DNA from: Streptomyces formicae
Lineage (GTDB): Bacteria > Actinomycetota > Actinomycetes > Streptomycetales > Streptomycetaceae
Assembly: GCF_002556545.1 (NCBI RefSeq)
Contig: NZ_CP022685.1
Span: forward strand, 2,170,001 to 2,234,000
Reading direction: 5' to 3'
DNA length: 64,000 nucleotides
Shown: piece after piece, positions 8,000-16,383 of the stretch
Layout of the letters: each line of letters begins with the position of its first letter
Numbering within the stretch: the first letter of the stretch is position 1
Notes under the pieces: model-generated
Told to the model about the DNA's origin: nothing
Databases searched by the model: none
The model's input: only the letters and a program-made list of their open reading frames with translations
Program-made: the position numbers and the translations under genes

Positions 8000-9022
8000 A
8001 TGGAGCAGACCTCGCTTGCCTTTCCTCCCCCGGGCCCCACCACGCGCACGGCGGGCGGTGGCGTGCCCCTTCGGCCCAGCCGGGCCCGCCGCGCACTGCG
8101 GGGCGTCGCCCAAGTCGCCTGTCTTCCCTATCTTTCGCTCAAGGTCGCCTGGATCTTCGGGAGCCACCTCGGGATCCCCGCGGGCAGCCCCCTCCTCGAG
8201 CACCGCACCACGATGGTCCTCGCCAACGGCCTGACCGTCCTGATGGACGCGGCCGTGCTCGTCCTGGTGCTGCTCCTGACCCGCCCCTGGGGCCTGCGCA
8301 CGCCCGCGTGGCTGCTCGTCGTGCCGATGTGGGTGGCGAGTGGACTGCTCGTGCCGATCATGGCCGGGTTCCCGCTGCAACTGCTCGCGACGGCACTCGG
8401 CGGCGGTGGCTCCGAGGGCGAGAAGAGCTCCGAACCCTTCCTGCACGACTGGGTGTTCGGCGTCGTCTACGGCGGCTTCATCGTCCAGGGCATCGCCCTC
8501 GGCGCCCTCTTCGTGCCGTACGCGAAGGACCGCTGGGCCCACCTGTGGCGCGGACGCCTCGGGGAGCTGCCGCGCGACGGCGCCAGGGGCCCGCGGATCG
8601 CCGCGTACAGCGCCGCGCTGCTCGCGCTCCTCCCCGTCACCGCGCACCTGCTGTGGGCCTCCGGAGTCGACGCCGGGCTCAACGCGTCGCAGGCCGATGG
8701 GCGCACGACCGGGTCCGCCGTACTGGAGGGATTGAGCGCGGTCTACTGCCTCGCGGCCGTCGCGGGCGCCCTCCTGCTCGTCCTGCGGCGCCCGCCGCTG
8801 CTCCCCGTGAAGGTGCCGCTCACCCTCGCCTGGCTCGGCTCGGGCGCCGTGGGCTGCTGGGGCGGCTGGCTGCTCTTCGGCGCGCTCGTCAGCGCGGGCG
8901 ACGTCGGGCAGCGGCCCACCGGACCGATGCTCCTGACCTACGCTGTGCGCATGATCATCGGCTTGCTCGTGGCCGCCACGGGCGCGCGTTTCCTCAAGGA
9001 GAGGTCGGGGTCCACCGCGTGA
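8000..9022 (+). CDS. Multi-pass membrane protein linked to a two-component system
   Basis: Protein of 340 residues that I cannot assign to a named family. After a Pro/Gly-rich N-terminus there are about eight hydrophobic stretches (for example near residues 38-55, 72-94, 100-130, 150-170, 195-215, 240-262, 270-297 and 310-330). There is no catalytic signature. Its stop codon overlaps the GTG start of the histidine kinase gene (GTGA), and the response regulator gene then overlaps the kinase, so the three form a tightly coupled operon. It may be an accessory sensor or the membrane target of the system; that is inference from position only. Confidence 0.75.
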   Translation: MEQTSLAFPPPGPTTRTAGGGVPLRPSRARRALRGVAQVACLPYLSLKVAWIFGSHLGIPAGSPLLEHRTTMVLANGLTVLMDAAVLVLVLLLTRPWGLRTPAWLLVVPMWVASGLLVPIMAGFPLQLLATALGGGGSEGEKSSEPFLHDWVFGVVYGGFIVQGIALGALFVPYAKDRWAHLWRGRLGELPRDGARGPRIAAYSAALLALLPVTAHLLWASGVDAGLNASQADGRTTGSAVLEGLSAVYCLAAVAGALLLVLRRPPLLPVKVPLTLAWLGSGAVGCWGGWLLFGALVSAGDVGQRPTGPMLLTYAVRMIIGLLVAATGARFLKERSGSTA

Positions 9023-10287
9023 AGGACCTGGCGGCCGCCCTGTTCGGGCGGCGGACGCGCCGCCGATGGATCCACCTGATCCTCGGCGGCGCCCTCGCCA
9101 TGCCGTACGTCTTCGTCGGCTCCGTGATCGTCGGCCCGCTCTTCGGCGACAAGCAGTTCTTCGGCTCGGTGGCCGCCCAACTCACCTCCTTCGCCGTCGG
9201 GTTGCCGCTCGCCGCGATCACCGCGCTCTTCCCGCTGACCCGCCCGATGTCGGTGGCCGCCGTGCGCGCGCTCTGCGACGTGCCCGGGGGATCGCTCGCC
9301 GACGGGCCCGCGCGGAGCCGGGCGGCGCGGGCCCGTACCGTCGCGTGGTTCACGCTCCATCTCGGCTTCGGCGGGATCATCAGCGGGATGTCGCTCGCGC
9401 TGCCGCCGTTCGCCGTCTTCCTGATCGCCCTGCCGGTGGCGCCGGGGCTGCGGGCCGGGAGCACCGGATCGCCCGCCGTCTTCGACGAGCCGTGGTTCCT
9501 CGCGCTCGCGCCGCTCATCGGCCTCGCGGCCCTGACCGCGCTCGGGGCGTGCGCGGCAGCGGCCGGCGGGCTGCTCGCGCGCTGGGCGCCCGCGCTGCTC
9601 GGTCCGACGCCCGCCGACCGGCTCGCGGCCGCCGAACAGCACGCCGCCGACCTCGCCGTACGCAACCGCCTCGCCCGCGAGCTGCACGACTCGGTGGGCC
9701 ACGCGCTGAGCGCCGTGACGCTCCAGGCGAGCGCGGCCCGCCGCGTCCTCGACAAGGACCCGGAGTTCGTCCGCGAGGCGCTCGCCGCGATCGAGGACAC
9801 CACCCGGCGCACGGTGGGCGAGCTCGACGCCGTCCTCGGTGTGCTGCGCGAGGCCGACGACGCCCGCTCCACCGAGCCCGCGCCGACCCTCGCCGACCTG
9901 GCGGGACTGCTGCGCCGCACCAGGGCGGGCGGACTGCGGGTGAGCGCCGACGTGGCGGCGGACGTCGAAGCGGTGCCGCCCCTGGTCTCCCGCGAGGCGT
10001 ACCGCATCGTGCAGGAGGCCCTGAGCAACGCCCTGCGGCACGGCGGCGAAGGCACCTCCGTGACGCTGCGCGTCGCCCTGGACGACACCGGCCTGAGCGT
10101 CACCGCCGAGAACCCCCTGCCGCCGCACTCCCCCGGCTCGCGCCCCGGCGGCGGCCACGGCCTGCGCGGCGTCGCCGACCGGGCGCGGCTGCTCGGCGGC
10201 ACGGCGCGGGTGGGTGCCTCGGACGGCGTGTGGCGGCTCGACGTACGACTTCCTCTGAAGGGACAGCAATGGCAGGGACAGCCATGA
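9019..10287 (+). CDS. Two-component sensor histidine kinase (HisKA_3 type)
   Basis: Protein of 422 residues. About five or six membrane segments occupy the first 190 residues. A linker helix is followed by the dimerisation/phosphoacceptor motif RNRLARELHDSVGHALSAVTLQ with the phosphorylatable His, and the HATPase domain with N-box EAYRIVQEALSNALRHG and G-box GGGHGLRGVADRARLLGG. The ATP-lid Asp box is weak (DTGLSVTAENPL). This is the NarL-partner type of kinase common in Streptomyces. The GTG start overlaps the previous stop, and the 3' end overlaps the regulator gene, which implies co-translation. Confidence 0.9.
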   Translation: MKDLAAALFGRRTRRRWIHLILGGALAMPYVFVGSVIVGPLFGDKQFFGSVAAQLTSFAVGLPLAAITALFPLTRPMSVAAVRALCDVPGGSLADGPARSRAARARTVAWFTLHLGFGGIISGMSLALPPFAVFLIALPVAPGLRAGSTGSPAVFDEPWFLALAPLIGLAALTALGACAAAAGGLLARWAPALLGPTPADRLAAAEQHAADLAVRNRLARELHDSVGHALSAVTLQASAARRVLDKDPEFVREALAAIEDTTRRTVGELDAVLGVLREADDARSTEPAPTLADLAGLLRRTRAGGLRVSADVAADVEAVPPLVSREAYRIVQEALSNALRHGGEGTSVTLRVALDDTGLSVTAENPLPPHSPGSRPGGGHGLRGVADRARLLGGTARVGASDGVWRLDVRLPLKGQQWQGQP

Positions 10288-10943
10288 CGGCGCACGACAT
10301 CAGGGTCGTCCTCGCGGACGACGAGCGCATGGTGCGCACCGCGCTGCGCGCGATCCTCTCCGCCGAGCCGGGCATCGAGGTCGTGGGCGAGGCCGCGACC
10401 GGTGCGGAGGCGGTCTCGGTGGTGCGGGAGCTGACGCCCGACGTGGTCCTGATGGACGTCCGGATGCCGGAGGTCGACGGCATCCGCGCCACCGAGCGCA
10501 TCCTGGCGGCGATGCCCGAGCCGCCGCGCATCGTCGTGGTGACGACCTTCGAGAACGACTCCTACGTGTACGAGGCGCTGCGCGCGGGCGCGTCCGGGTT
10601 CCTCCTCAAGCGGGCGGACGCGGACTCCCTCGTGCAGGCCGTGCGGATCGTCGCGCACAGCGATTCGCTGCTCTTCCCCGCCGCCGTCCGCGCGCTCGCC
10701 GCCGAGTACGGCAGCGCCAGGCCCGAGCCGCCCGCCTGGGTGGCCCGGCTCACCGGACGGGAGAGCGAGGTGCTCCGGCTGATGGCGGTGGGCCTGACCA
10801 ACGCGGAGATCGCCGGGCGGATGGGGGTCGGCCCGGCGACGGTCAAGACGCACGTGGCGTCCGTGCTCGCCAAGACGGGCGCCCGCGACCGTACGCAGGC
10901 GGTGATCGCGGCGTACGAGGCGGGTTTCATGAAGACCGACTGA
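10284..10943 (+). CDS. NarL/LuxR-family response regulator
   Basis: Protein of about 219 residues. The receiver domain (residues 4-120) has the acidic pocket DDE, the phosphoacceptor Asp in DVVLMDVRMPEVDG, the conserved Thr in VVVTTF and Lys in GFLLKRA. The C-terminal LuxR-type helix-turn-helix (LTGRESEVLRLMAVGLTNAEIAGRMGVGPATVKTHV) starts near residue 152. The ATG at 10284 overlaps the kinase stop (ATGA) and is favoured; a second ATG at 10269, also preceded by a GGGA-type ribosome site, would add five residues. It is the cognate regulator of the kinase just upstream. Confidence 0.92.
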   Translation: MTAHDIRVVLADDERMVRTALRAILSAEPGIEVVGEAATGAEAVSVVRELTPDVVLMDVRMPEVDGIRATERILAAMPEPPRIVVVTTFENDSYVYEALRAGASGFLLKRADADSLVQAVRIVAHSDSLLFPAAVRALAAEYGSARPEPPAWVARLTGRESEVLRLMAVGLTNAEIAGRMGVGPATVKTHVASVLAKTGARDRTQAVIAAYEAGFMKTD

Positions 10944-11019
10944 GGCACGCTCTCCGGGGCCACCGGGCGCGCCGAACCTTAAGAACTCTCTGAGAAAACG
11001 GCCGGAAGCGGCGCAGAAG

Positions 11020-11047
11020 GGAACGAACCGCTCCCCTTCGCTCGTCC
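11020..11047 (+). promoter_or_regulatory. Possible SigE-type ECF promoter before the PBP gene
   Basis: GGAAC at 11020-11024 and CGTCC at 11043-11047 are 18 bases apart, resembling promoters used by the cell-envelope ECF factor SigE of Streptomyces. The -10-like element is only 9 bases before the PBP start codon, so a transcript from it would be nearly leaderless. One base of the usual CGTC(T) differs. Suggestive only. Confidence 0.3.
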
Positions 11048-11056
11048 TTCCGTGGG

Positions 11057-12505
11057 ATGAACAAGACGATCAGGCACGCCTCGGTCTTCGCGCTGCTGCT
11101 CGTGCTCGCCCTGCTGGTGCGGGCGACATGGGTGCAGTTCTACGACTCGAAGGCTCTCGCGGACGACAAGCTGAACCGGCGCAACGCGATAGAGCAGTAC
11201 GCGAACCCGCTGGGCGACATCATCGTGGGCGGTGAGGCGATCACCGGCTCCGAGCGGACGAAGGGCGGAGACCTCGCGTACAAGCGCACCTACAAGGACG
11301 GCGACCTCTACTCACCGGTCACGGGATACAGCTCCCAGGTCTACGGCGCCACCCAGCTGGAAGGCATCTACAAGGACCTGCTCGACGGCACGGACAACCG
11401 GCTGAAGAACCCGCTGGACACGGTCACCAACAAGCGCGCCGACCCCGGCGACGTCGTGACCACGATCGATCCCGCGGTGCAGAAGGCGGGCTACAAGGCG
11501 CTGGGTGACATCAAGGGCGCCGCCGTCGCCATCGACCCCAAGACCGGCAAGATCCTCGGGATGGTCTCGACCCCGTCGTACGACCCGTCGAAGATCAGCG
11601 GCTCCACGGACTCCAAGGAGTGGAAGGAGTTGACCACCGACAAGGAGAAGCCGATGGTCAACCGCGCGATGCGCCAGCCGCTGCCGCCCGGTTCCACGTT
11701 CAAGCTGGTCGTCGCGGCGGCCGCCCTGGAGGACGGTCTCTACGGCTCGGTGGACGAGAAGACGAGCAGCCCGAATCCGTACACGCTGCCCGGCACGCGG
11801 ACGGTCCTCCACAACGAGAACCGGTCGGCCCCCTGCGAGAACGCCGACATCCGCACGGCGCTCCAGTACTCGTGCAACAACGTCTTCGCGAAGATGGCCG
11901 TCGACCTGGGCCAGGACAAGGTCAAGGCGATGTCCGAGAAGATGGGCTTCAACGCGGACAAGCTGGACGTGCCGGTGCGCGCGGGCAAGAGCGTCTACCC
12001 GTCCGACATGGAGAAGTCCCAGACGGCGCTGACCGGCATCGGCCAGTTCGACGTGACGGCGACCCCGCTGCAGATGTCGATGGTCTCCGCGGCCATCGCC
12101 AACGGCGGCGAGCTCGCCAAGCCGTACATGGTCTCGCAGATCAGCGACGCGAGCGGCGACGTCCTGGAGAAGTACGGCGACGACGAAGCGCAGCGCGTGA
12201 TGAGCGAGTCCACCGCCGAGGGCCTGCAGTCCGCGATGCAGACGGTCGTCGAGAAGGGCACCGGCACGAACGCGAAGATCAGCGGCGCGACCGTCGGCGG
12301 CAAGACCGGCACCGCGCAGCACGGCGAGAACAACAGCAAGACGCCGTACGCCTGGTTCACCTCGTACGCCAAGGGCGGTGACGGCAAGGAGGTCGCGGTC
12401 GCGGTGATGATCGAGTCGTCGAGCGCGGCACGCGACGAGGTCAGCGGCAACGGCCTGGCGGCGCCGATCGCGAAGGCGATGATGGCGGCGGCGCTGAAGT
12501 CGTGA
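11057..12505 (+). CDS. Class B penicillin-binding protein (PbpA-like transpeptidase)
   Basis: Protein of 482 residues that cross-links peptidoglycan at the outer face of the membrane. A single N-terminal anchor (residues 9-25) precedes a PBP-dimer region with no glycosyltransferase domain, then the transpeptidase domain. The three active-site motifs are S213-T-F-K216, S272-C-N274 and K416-T-G418. This is the arrangement of the short PbpA/PBP2-like proteins, of which streptomycetes carry several. It stands alone, with no FtsW/RodA partner next to it and no clear Shine-Dalgarno sequence. A strong hairpin follows in the gap to the convergent gene. Confidence 0.92.
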   Translation: MNKTIRHASVFALLLVLALLVRATWVQFYDSKALADDKLNRRNAIEQYANPLGDIIVGGEAITGSERTKGGDLAYKRTYKDGDLYSPVTGYSSQVYGATQLEGIYKDLLDGTDNRLKNPLDTVTNKRADPGDVVTTIDPAVQKAGYKALGDIKGAAVAIDPKTGKILGMVSTPSYDPSKISGSTDSKEWKELTTDKEKPMVNRAMRQPLPPGSTFKLVVAAAALEDGLYGSVDEKTSSPNPYTLPGTRTVLHNENRSAPCENADIRTALQYSCNNVFAKMAVDLGQDKVKAMSEKMGFNADKLDVPVRAGKSVYPSDMEKSQTALTGIGQFDVTATPLQMSMVSAAIANGGELAKPYMVSQISDASGDVLEKYGDDEAQRVMSESTAEGLQSAMQTVVEKGTGTNAKISGATVGGKTGTAQHGENNSKTPYAWFTSYAKGGDGKEVAVAVMIESSSAARDEVSGNGLAAPIAKAMMAAALKS

Positions 12506-12531
12506 GGAACGGCTCACGTCATGAGGGGCGA

Positions 12532-12573
12532 CCTCGGGCCTGTCCGGCGGATCCCGACCTGACAGGCCCGAGG
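12532..12573. terminator. Hairpin terminator between convergent genes
   Basis: Perfect 13-base arms (CCTCGGGCCTGTC and its complement) with a 16-base loop, in the gap between the PBP gene and the convergent membrane protein gene. No T-tract, as is usual in Streptomyces. It would serve both strands. Confidence 0.7.
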
Positions 12574-12581
12574 CGCGCGGG

Positions 12582-13337
12582 CTAGCGGGAGCGCGAACGC
12601 GAGCGGGCCAGCCAGGTCTGGGTGACCCAGAGGACCGCGGCCACCGCGGCGGCTCCGCAGAGCAGGCCCACCACGAAGCCCCCGCCGGAGCTCGCATCGT
12701 CGTCGCCGACGGCCACGGCGACACCCGCCACGGCCACCGCGACCGCGAGGACGGCCAGCAGGACGGAGAACTTCCGGCTGAGGAAGCTGGTGCGCCCGGG
12801 GGCCGGCGGCGCGTCCGCGAGCCGGGCCGCGGGGCCGATGCTCGCGGCCTTGGGGCGCTTGAACCAGGCATAGACGATCCAGGTGCCGCACGCCTCCCAG
12901 CCGTCGGGGGCCAGGCGCGCGTCGAGCCCCTCGCGCCCCCGGGTCACCAGCTCGCGCCGGTACTCCCAGCGCTGCGGGCTCGTCAGGTCGCGGTGGCTGA
13001 CGAAGCGGCCGAGCGCGTCGACCCGCTCGACCTCCCAGCCCTCGTCGCCGAAGCGGTTCAGGAGCTCCTCGTCGACGTAGGTGTCGGCGGTCCAGCGCCA
13101 GGTCTCCACCTGCTCGGCCGGTGCGTCCTGTGCCCGCTCCCCCGTGGCGGGCACCAGTTGCGCGGCGAACTCGTCGGCGGGCCCGAACTCGGCCTCGGCG
13201 TCGTCCGCCCCCGACTCCTCCAGGTGGGCGGCCAGGTCCGCGACGGTCGCCTGGACGCGATCGGCGGGCAGGCCGTGCGCCCGCAGCCGTTCGGCCAGGT
13301 CGATGAGGTAGCCGTCCTGCTCGAAACGGGTGTTCAT
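12582..13337 (-). CDS. Membrane protein paired with a PadR regulator
   Basis: Protein of 251 residues. The first 60 or so residues are helical and acidic (LAERLRAHGLPADRVQATVADLAAHLEE), like the HAAS/DUF1700 segments often found next to PadR genes. The middle (DEGWEVERVDALGRFVSHRD, GWEACGTWIVYAWFKRP) resembles the DUF2812 fold. Two membrane helices follow near residues 188-210 and 218-240, ending in RSRSRSR. Its ATG overlaps the PadR stop codon (ATGA). PadR plus such a membrane partner is a recurrent two-gene unit; the output is unknown. Confidence 0.72.
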   Translation of the reverse strand: MNTRFEQDGYLIDLAERLRAHGLPADRVQATVADLAAHLEESGADDAEAEFGPADEFAAQLVPATGERAQDAPAEQVETWRWTADTYVDEELLNRFGDEGWEVERVDALGRFVSHRDLTSPQRWEYRRELVTRGREGLDARLAPDGWEACGTWIVYAWFKRPKAASIGPAARLADAPPAPGRTSFLSRKFSVLLAVLAVAVAVAGVAVAVGDDDASSGGGFVVGLLCGAAAVAAVLWVTQTWLARSRSRSR

Positions 13338-13678
13338 CGTGGATCCACTCCCGCCCTCGCGAGGACGTCACGTACGGAGGCGTCGAAGGCGAGCCACAGG
13401 CCGCCCTGTTCGCCGAGGGTCTCCCGGCCCGTGTCGGTGAGCCGGTAGTAGCGGCGTCCCGGGCCCTTCTCGGTCGCCCGGAACTCCGCGTCGACCAGGC
13501 CCGCCTCCTCCAGGCGGTTGAGGACGGGATAGAGCGTGCCGCCCTTGATCTGGCCGAAGCCCGCCGCGCCGAGCTGCTTGGCGATCTCGTAGCCGTAGCT
13601 CTCGCCGTCGGTGAGGCCGGCGAGCACGAGGAGGTCGAGCACGCCCTTGAACCAGCTGGCGCGACGGTCGGCGGTCAC
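13334..13678 (-). CDS. PadR-family transcriptional regulator
   Basis: Protein of 114 residues, a single winged-helix domain with the PadR pattern: LDLLVLAGLTDGESYGYEIAKQL, then GTLYPVLNRLEEAGLVDAEF, and the wing GPGRRYYRLTDTGRETL. It starts at a GTG with GAGAGG nine bases upstream. It lies 41 bases after the CPBP-like gene and overlaps the next membrane protein gene, so all three should be one operon. The AGCTAGCT palindrome upstream of the CPBP-like gene is a plausible autoregulatory site. Confidence 0.9.
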   Translation of the reverse strand: MTADRRASWFKGVLDLLVLAGLTDGESYGYEIAKQLGAAGFGQIKGGTLYPVLNRLEEAGLVDAEFRATEKGPGRRYYRLTDTGRETLGEQGGLWLAFDASVRDVLARAGVDPR

Positions 13679-13719
13679 TGCGGTCTGCCTCTCAGCATGG
13701 GGACGACGGCCTTTCGGGG

Positions 13720-14451
13720 TCAGGCGGCGGGCGCGCCGCGCAGCATGTCAGGGGCGGGGAGCATCAGGTCGCGCAGCGAGAGGATCACGTGCACGGCGAC
13801 CGGGACGAGCAGGCTGCCCGTCGCGAGGTAGAGACCGGTGAGCACCGCGCCGAAGATGCCGAAGACGAGGACGCCCTGGCGGCCCTGGTAGTAACCGGCG
13901 ACCGCGTAGACGAGGACGGAAAGGGCCGCCGCCGCATAGAGGTCGAGACCGAGCGCGCCGACGCCGAAGGCGATCAGGAGGCCCCGGTAGACCAGTTCGG
14001 CGCAGATGCCGTCGGTCACGGCGACGGCGGTCGCGAGCCTGCGCTCCTCGGTGGTGCGCGGCAGCATCGCCTCGATGGCGGCCATCCCCGGCACGTTCTT
14101 GCCCTGCGCGGCGAGGTCGCGGAAGTTCCGCCCCGAGGCCACCGCGGCCGCCCCGATGATCAGGACGATGGCGACGGCGTACCCGGGGCGCTCCGGCATC
14201 GTGAGGCCGAAGTCGGCGGCGGACACGGCGGGCGAGAGCAGCAGCGCCGCGAAGGCGACGGCGGCGAGGGCCCACCACAGGGCGAGCACGAAGGTGAAGT
14301 AGCGGACCAGGGCGCGGGGTTCGGTGTCCCTGCGGCGGGCCAGCGAGCCGTACGCGCGGCGGCCGAGCCAGGGCTCACCGAGCAGCAGATAGGCGGCGAG
14401 CGCGGCCGTGACGGTCGTGGCCGCGGCCGAGAAGTCCGGCGAGATGGTCAT
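13720..14451 (-). CDS. CPBP-family membrane protein with degenerate active site
   Basis: Protein of 243 residues with about seven to eight membrane segments, of the CPBP/Abi (CAAX protease, glutamic intramembrane protease) family. The EExxxR motif reads A151-E152-L-V-Y-R156, so the first Glu, the catalytic one in Rce1, is replaced. The second motif (usually a His before xYQG) reads VAGYYQG without His. Motif three keeps His221 in PVAVHVILS. Two of three catalytic positions are therefore missing, and it may act as a non-enzymatic membrane factor. First gene of the PadR operon. Confidence 0.78.
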   Translation of the reverse strand: MTISPDFSAAATTVTAALAAYLLLGEPWLGRRAYGSLARRRDTEPRALVRYFTFVLALWWALAAVAFAALLLSPAVSAADFGLTMPERPGYAVAIVLIIGAAAVASGRNFRDLAAQGKNVPGMAAIEAMLPRTTEERRLATAVAVTDGICAELVYRGLLIAFGVGALGLDLYAAAALSVLVYAVAGYYQGRQGVLVFGIFGAVLTGLYLATGSLLVPVAVHVILSLRDLMLPAPDMLRGAPAA

Positions 14452-14520
14452 GGGATCCCCCTTCCCTGGGGGCCGCGCGGCACCTGTGGTGTCCTGTGCC
14501 GCGCAGCCCTGAGCGTCTGA

Positions 14521-14547
14521 GCTACCTAGACCGTAGAGCTAGCTAGT
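14521..14547. promoter_or_regulatory. Candidate PadR operator (GCTACCTAG / GCTAGCTAG repeats)
   Basis: Two 9-base direct repeats 17 bases apart, the second containing the perfect palindrome AGCTAGCT at 14537-14544. The element is 70-95 bases before the start of the CPBP-PadR-membrane protein operon and is distinctly less GC-rich than its surroundings. Confidence 0.4.
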
Positions 14548-14597
14548 CAGGAATGCAACCTATCTCGCGACGCTGAGCAGAGTGGGGAGGGACGGGC

Positions 14598-15392
14598 TCA
14601 GCCCACGAAGTACGTCGGGTTGGGGAGCTTGTACGTCTTGTCCGCGTAGCCGCCCGCGAGGTCGGAGACCTGGTCGCCGAAGCTGCCGACGATGTCGTAG
14701 CCCGTCGACTCGATGTGCTTGCGGGTGCCCTCCTTGAACTGGACGGTGTCGCACTTCCAGGCCCCGGGCGTGGCGCAGTGGCTCAGGTAGGCCGGGGGGT
14801 TCGCCTTGTTCTTGGTGAAGACGTGGGTGCGGTCGAGGCGCGTGTCGTACCCCGCCTTCGCGAGGTTGGTGACGGCGCCCTCGCGCTGCGACTCGGCGAG
14901 CCCGGTGAGGAAGAAGACCTCGACGCCCTCGCTCTTGGCGTACTTCACCAGTTCGGGCATGCCGAACACGGCCGGGCGCTTGGCCGCCTTGACGTAGGCG
15001 TCCCAACTGTCGTTGTTGTACGTGTAGTTGGTGGACTTCTCGTAGTCGAAGCTGAGCAGCGCGGTGTCGTCGACGTCCAGGACGATCGCGGGCTTCTTGC
15101 CGTGGCCGTGGTGGGCCTTGCGCGCGGCCTTCTTGATGTCCTTCTTCGCCTTGGCCTGGATGCGGGCCAGGTCCTTGGCGTAGGGGCTGTCGGGCGAGGA
15201 CTTCCAGACGCCGTCGGCACCCTTGGTCGCGCCGTAGTACGCGTCGATCTCGCCGACGAGCAGGCCGATGTTGTGGGGCTCCTTGGTGGCGCGGGGCCGG
15301 TCCTGGTCGGCGGTGGCGACGGTGCCGTACAGGACGGCGCCCGCGACGGTACAGGTGGTGGCCAGGGCGGCCACGCGCAGGGACTTCCGCAT
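14598..15392 (-). CDS. Secreted HAD-family (class B-like) acid phosphatase
   Basis: Protein of 264 residues with a Sec signal peptide (residues 1-28, cleavage near VATA-DQ). The HAD phosphatase motif I is D106-V-D108-D-T110, with Asp106 as nucleophile; motif II is the Thr in EVFFLTGLAES, and motif IV the acidic pair around SFGDQVSDL. This layout is that of the HAD_2/acid phosphatase group found secreted in actinomycetes, active on phosphomonoesters outside the cell. Its start has GGAGA about 11 bases upstream. It stands alone, with a tandem-repeat region in the gap behind its promoter. Confidence 0.87.
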   Translation of the reverse strand: MRKSLRVAALATTCTVAGAVLYGTVATADQDRPRATKEPHNIGLLVGEIDAYYGATKGADGVWKSSPDSPYAKDLARIQAKAKKDIKKAARKAHHGHGKKPAIVLDVDDTALLSFDYEKSTNYTYNNDSWDAYVKAAKRPAVFGMPELVKYAKSEGVEVFFLTGLAESQREGAVTNLAKAGYDTRLDRTHVFTKNKANPPAYLSHCATPGAWKCDTVQFKEGTRKHIESTGYDIVGSFGDQVSDLAGGYADKTYKLPNPTYFVG

Positions 15393-15510
15393 GGATGCGA
15401 TCTCCGGGTCGGTTCGTGGATCGGGCAGGTCACCGACTGTCTACGCGCATTGACCCGGATGTGGGGAGCCCCTTTGGGAGACCTTTTAATCGATCGATAC
15501 CAGATCTCCA

Positions 15511-15609
15511 TGCCCGGCTGATGCCCGAGCATTGCCCGGACCTTGCCCGGGTCCTGCCCCACCCCTGCCCGGTACTTGCCCGATCCCTGGCCGATCCCTG
15601 CCCGACCCA
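15511..15609. repeat. Nine tandem 11-bp repeats (TGCCCGGNNCC)
   Basis: Nine consecutive 11-base units begin at 15511, 15522, 15533, 15544, 15555, 15566, 15577, 15588 and 15599. Each starts TGCCC (one TGGCC) followed by a variable half. The period is one helical turn and not a multiple of three, so it is non-coding in design. It lies between the secreted phosphatase gene and the end of the TIGR03086-like gene. Confidence 0.85.
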
Positions 15610-15649
15610 CGGGCGCCGGGAGCCCCCGGCGCCCGCTCCCCGCTCCTCC

Positions 15650-16240
15650 TCAACTCACCGGCGTCCAGCGCGGGTCGCGGCCGCTCAGCCCGATGACCCG
15701 GTCCAGGAGCGGCGCGTCGTCCGGCACCGGTACCGGCGTGCCGAACAGGCCGCCCTCGTCGCCGTCCCCGCCCTCGGCGGGCGTGAGCAGCGCCTTGGCC
15801 GCCGTCAGGCTCGCCACGTCGGGCGCGTACTCCTGGCCGGTGGCGCGCGCCAGGTCCCAGCCGTGCACGACGAGTTCGTCGACGGCGACGAGCCCCGCGA
15901 CCTCGCCCGGCAGGTCGATGCCGCCCGCACGGGTCATGCCCTGCCAGGCCGCCGGGTCGCGCCAGGCGTCGGCGAGGGCGTCGAGCGCCTTGGGCAGCTC
16001 GGCGCGCCAGCCGGATTCGAGCTCCGGCACGGAGCTCCCCGGGTCCCTGTCGAGCTCGGGCCCGAGGTCCTTGCGGGCGGCCTGGGCGAACGCGCGGGAG
16101 AGGTGGAGGAGATGGCCGAGCACCTCGCGCACCGCGTAGTCGGGGCAGGGGGTGGGCCCGGTGAGCTGTTCGTCCGCGACGCGGTCGGCGATGCGTGCCA
16201 CGAGGCGGGCCTGCGGCCCCAGGTCGAGCGTGTCGGTCAT
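15650..16240 (-). CDS. TIGR03086/maleylpyruvate isomerase-like mycothiol-dependent protein
   Basis: Protein of 196 residues in the DinB/MDMPI superfamily, a four-helix bundle. Characteristic pieces are LTGPTPCPDYAVREVLGHLLHLSRAF at the N-terminus (metal-ligand His in VLGHLL) and GLVAVDELVVHGWDLARATG near residue 145 (second metal-binding His in VHGWD). Proteins of this group are thought to use mycothiol as cofactor, in line with an actinobacterial host. Its substrate is unknown. It is divergent from the MFS transporter gene. Confidence 0.85.
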   Translation of the reverse strand: MTDTLDLGPQARLVARIADRVADEQLTGPTPCPDYAVREVLGHLLHLSRAFAQAARKDLGPELDRDPGSSVPELESGWRAELPKALDALADAWRDPAAWQGMTRAGGIDLPGEVAGLVAVDELVVHGWDLARATGQEYAPDVASLTAAKALLTPAEGGDGDEGGLFGTPVPVPDDAPLLDRVIGLSGRDPRWTPVS

Positions 16241-16383
16241 GACAGGTCCTTCTGAGTCGGTGGAGCGGGCGTTGTCGGTAGCTCTCCCCTGGTAGACCGG
16301 TCCGGTGGCCCGAACTCATCGCGGATCGCTAGGCAATCCGCCCGATTCCGTCCGGGGGGCCTTAGGAACCAGCATCGGTCGGC

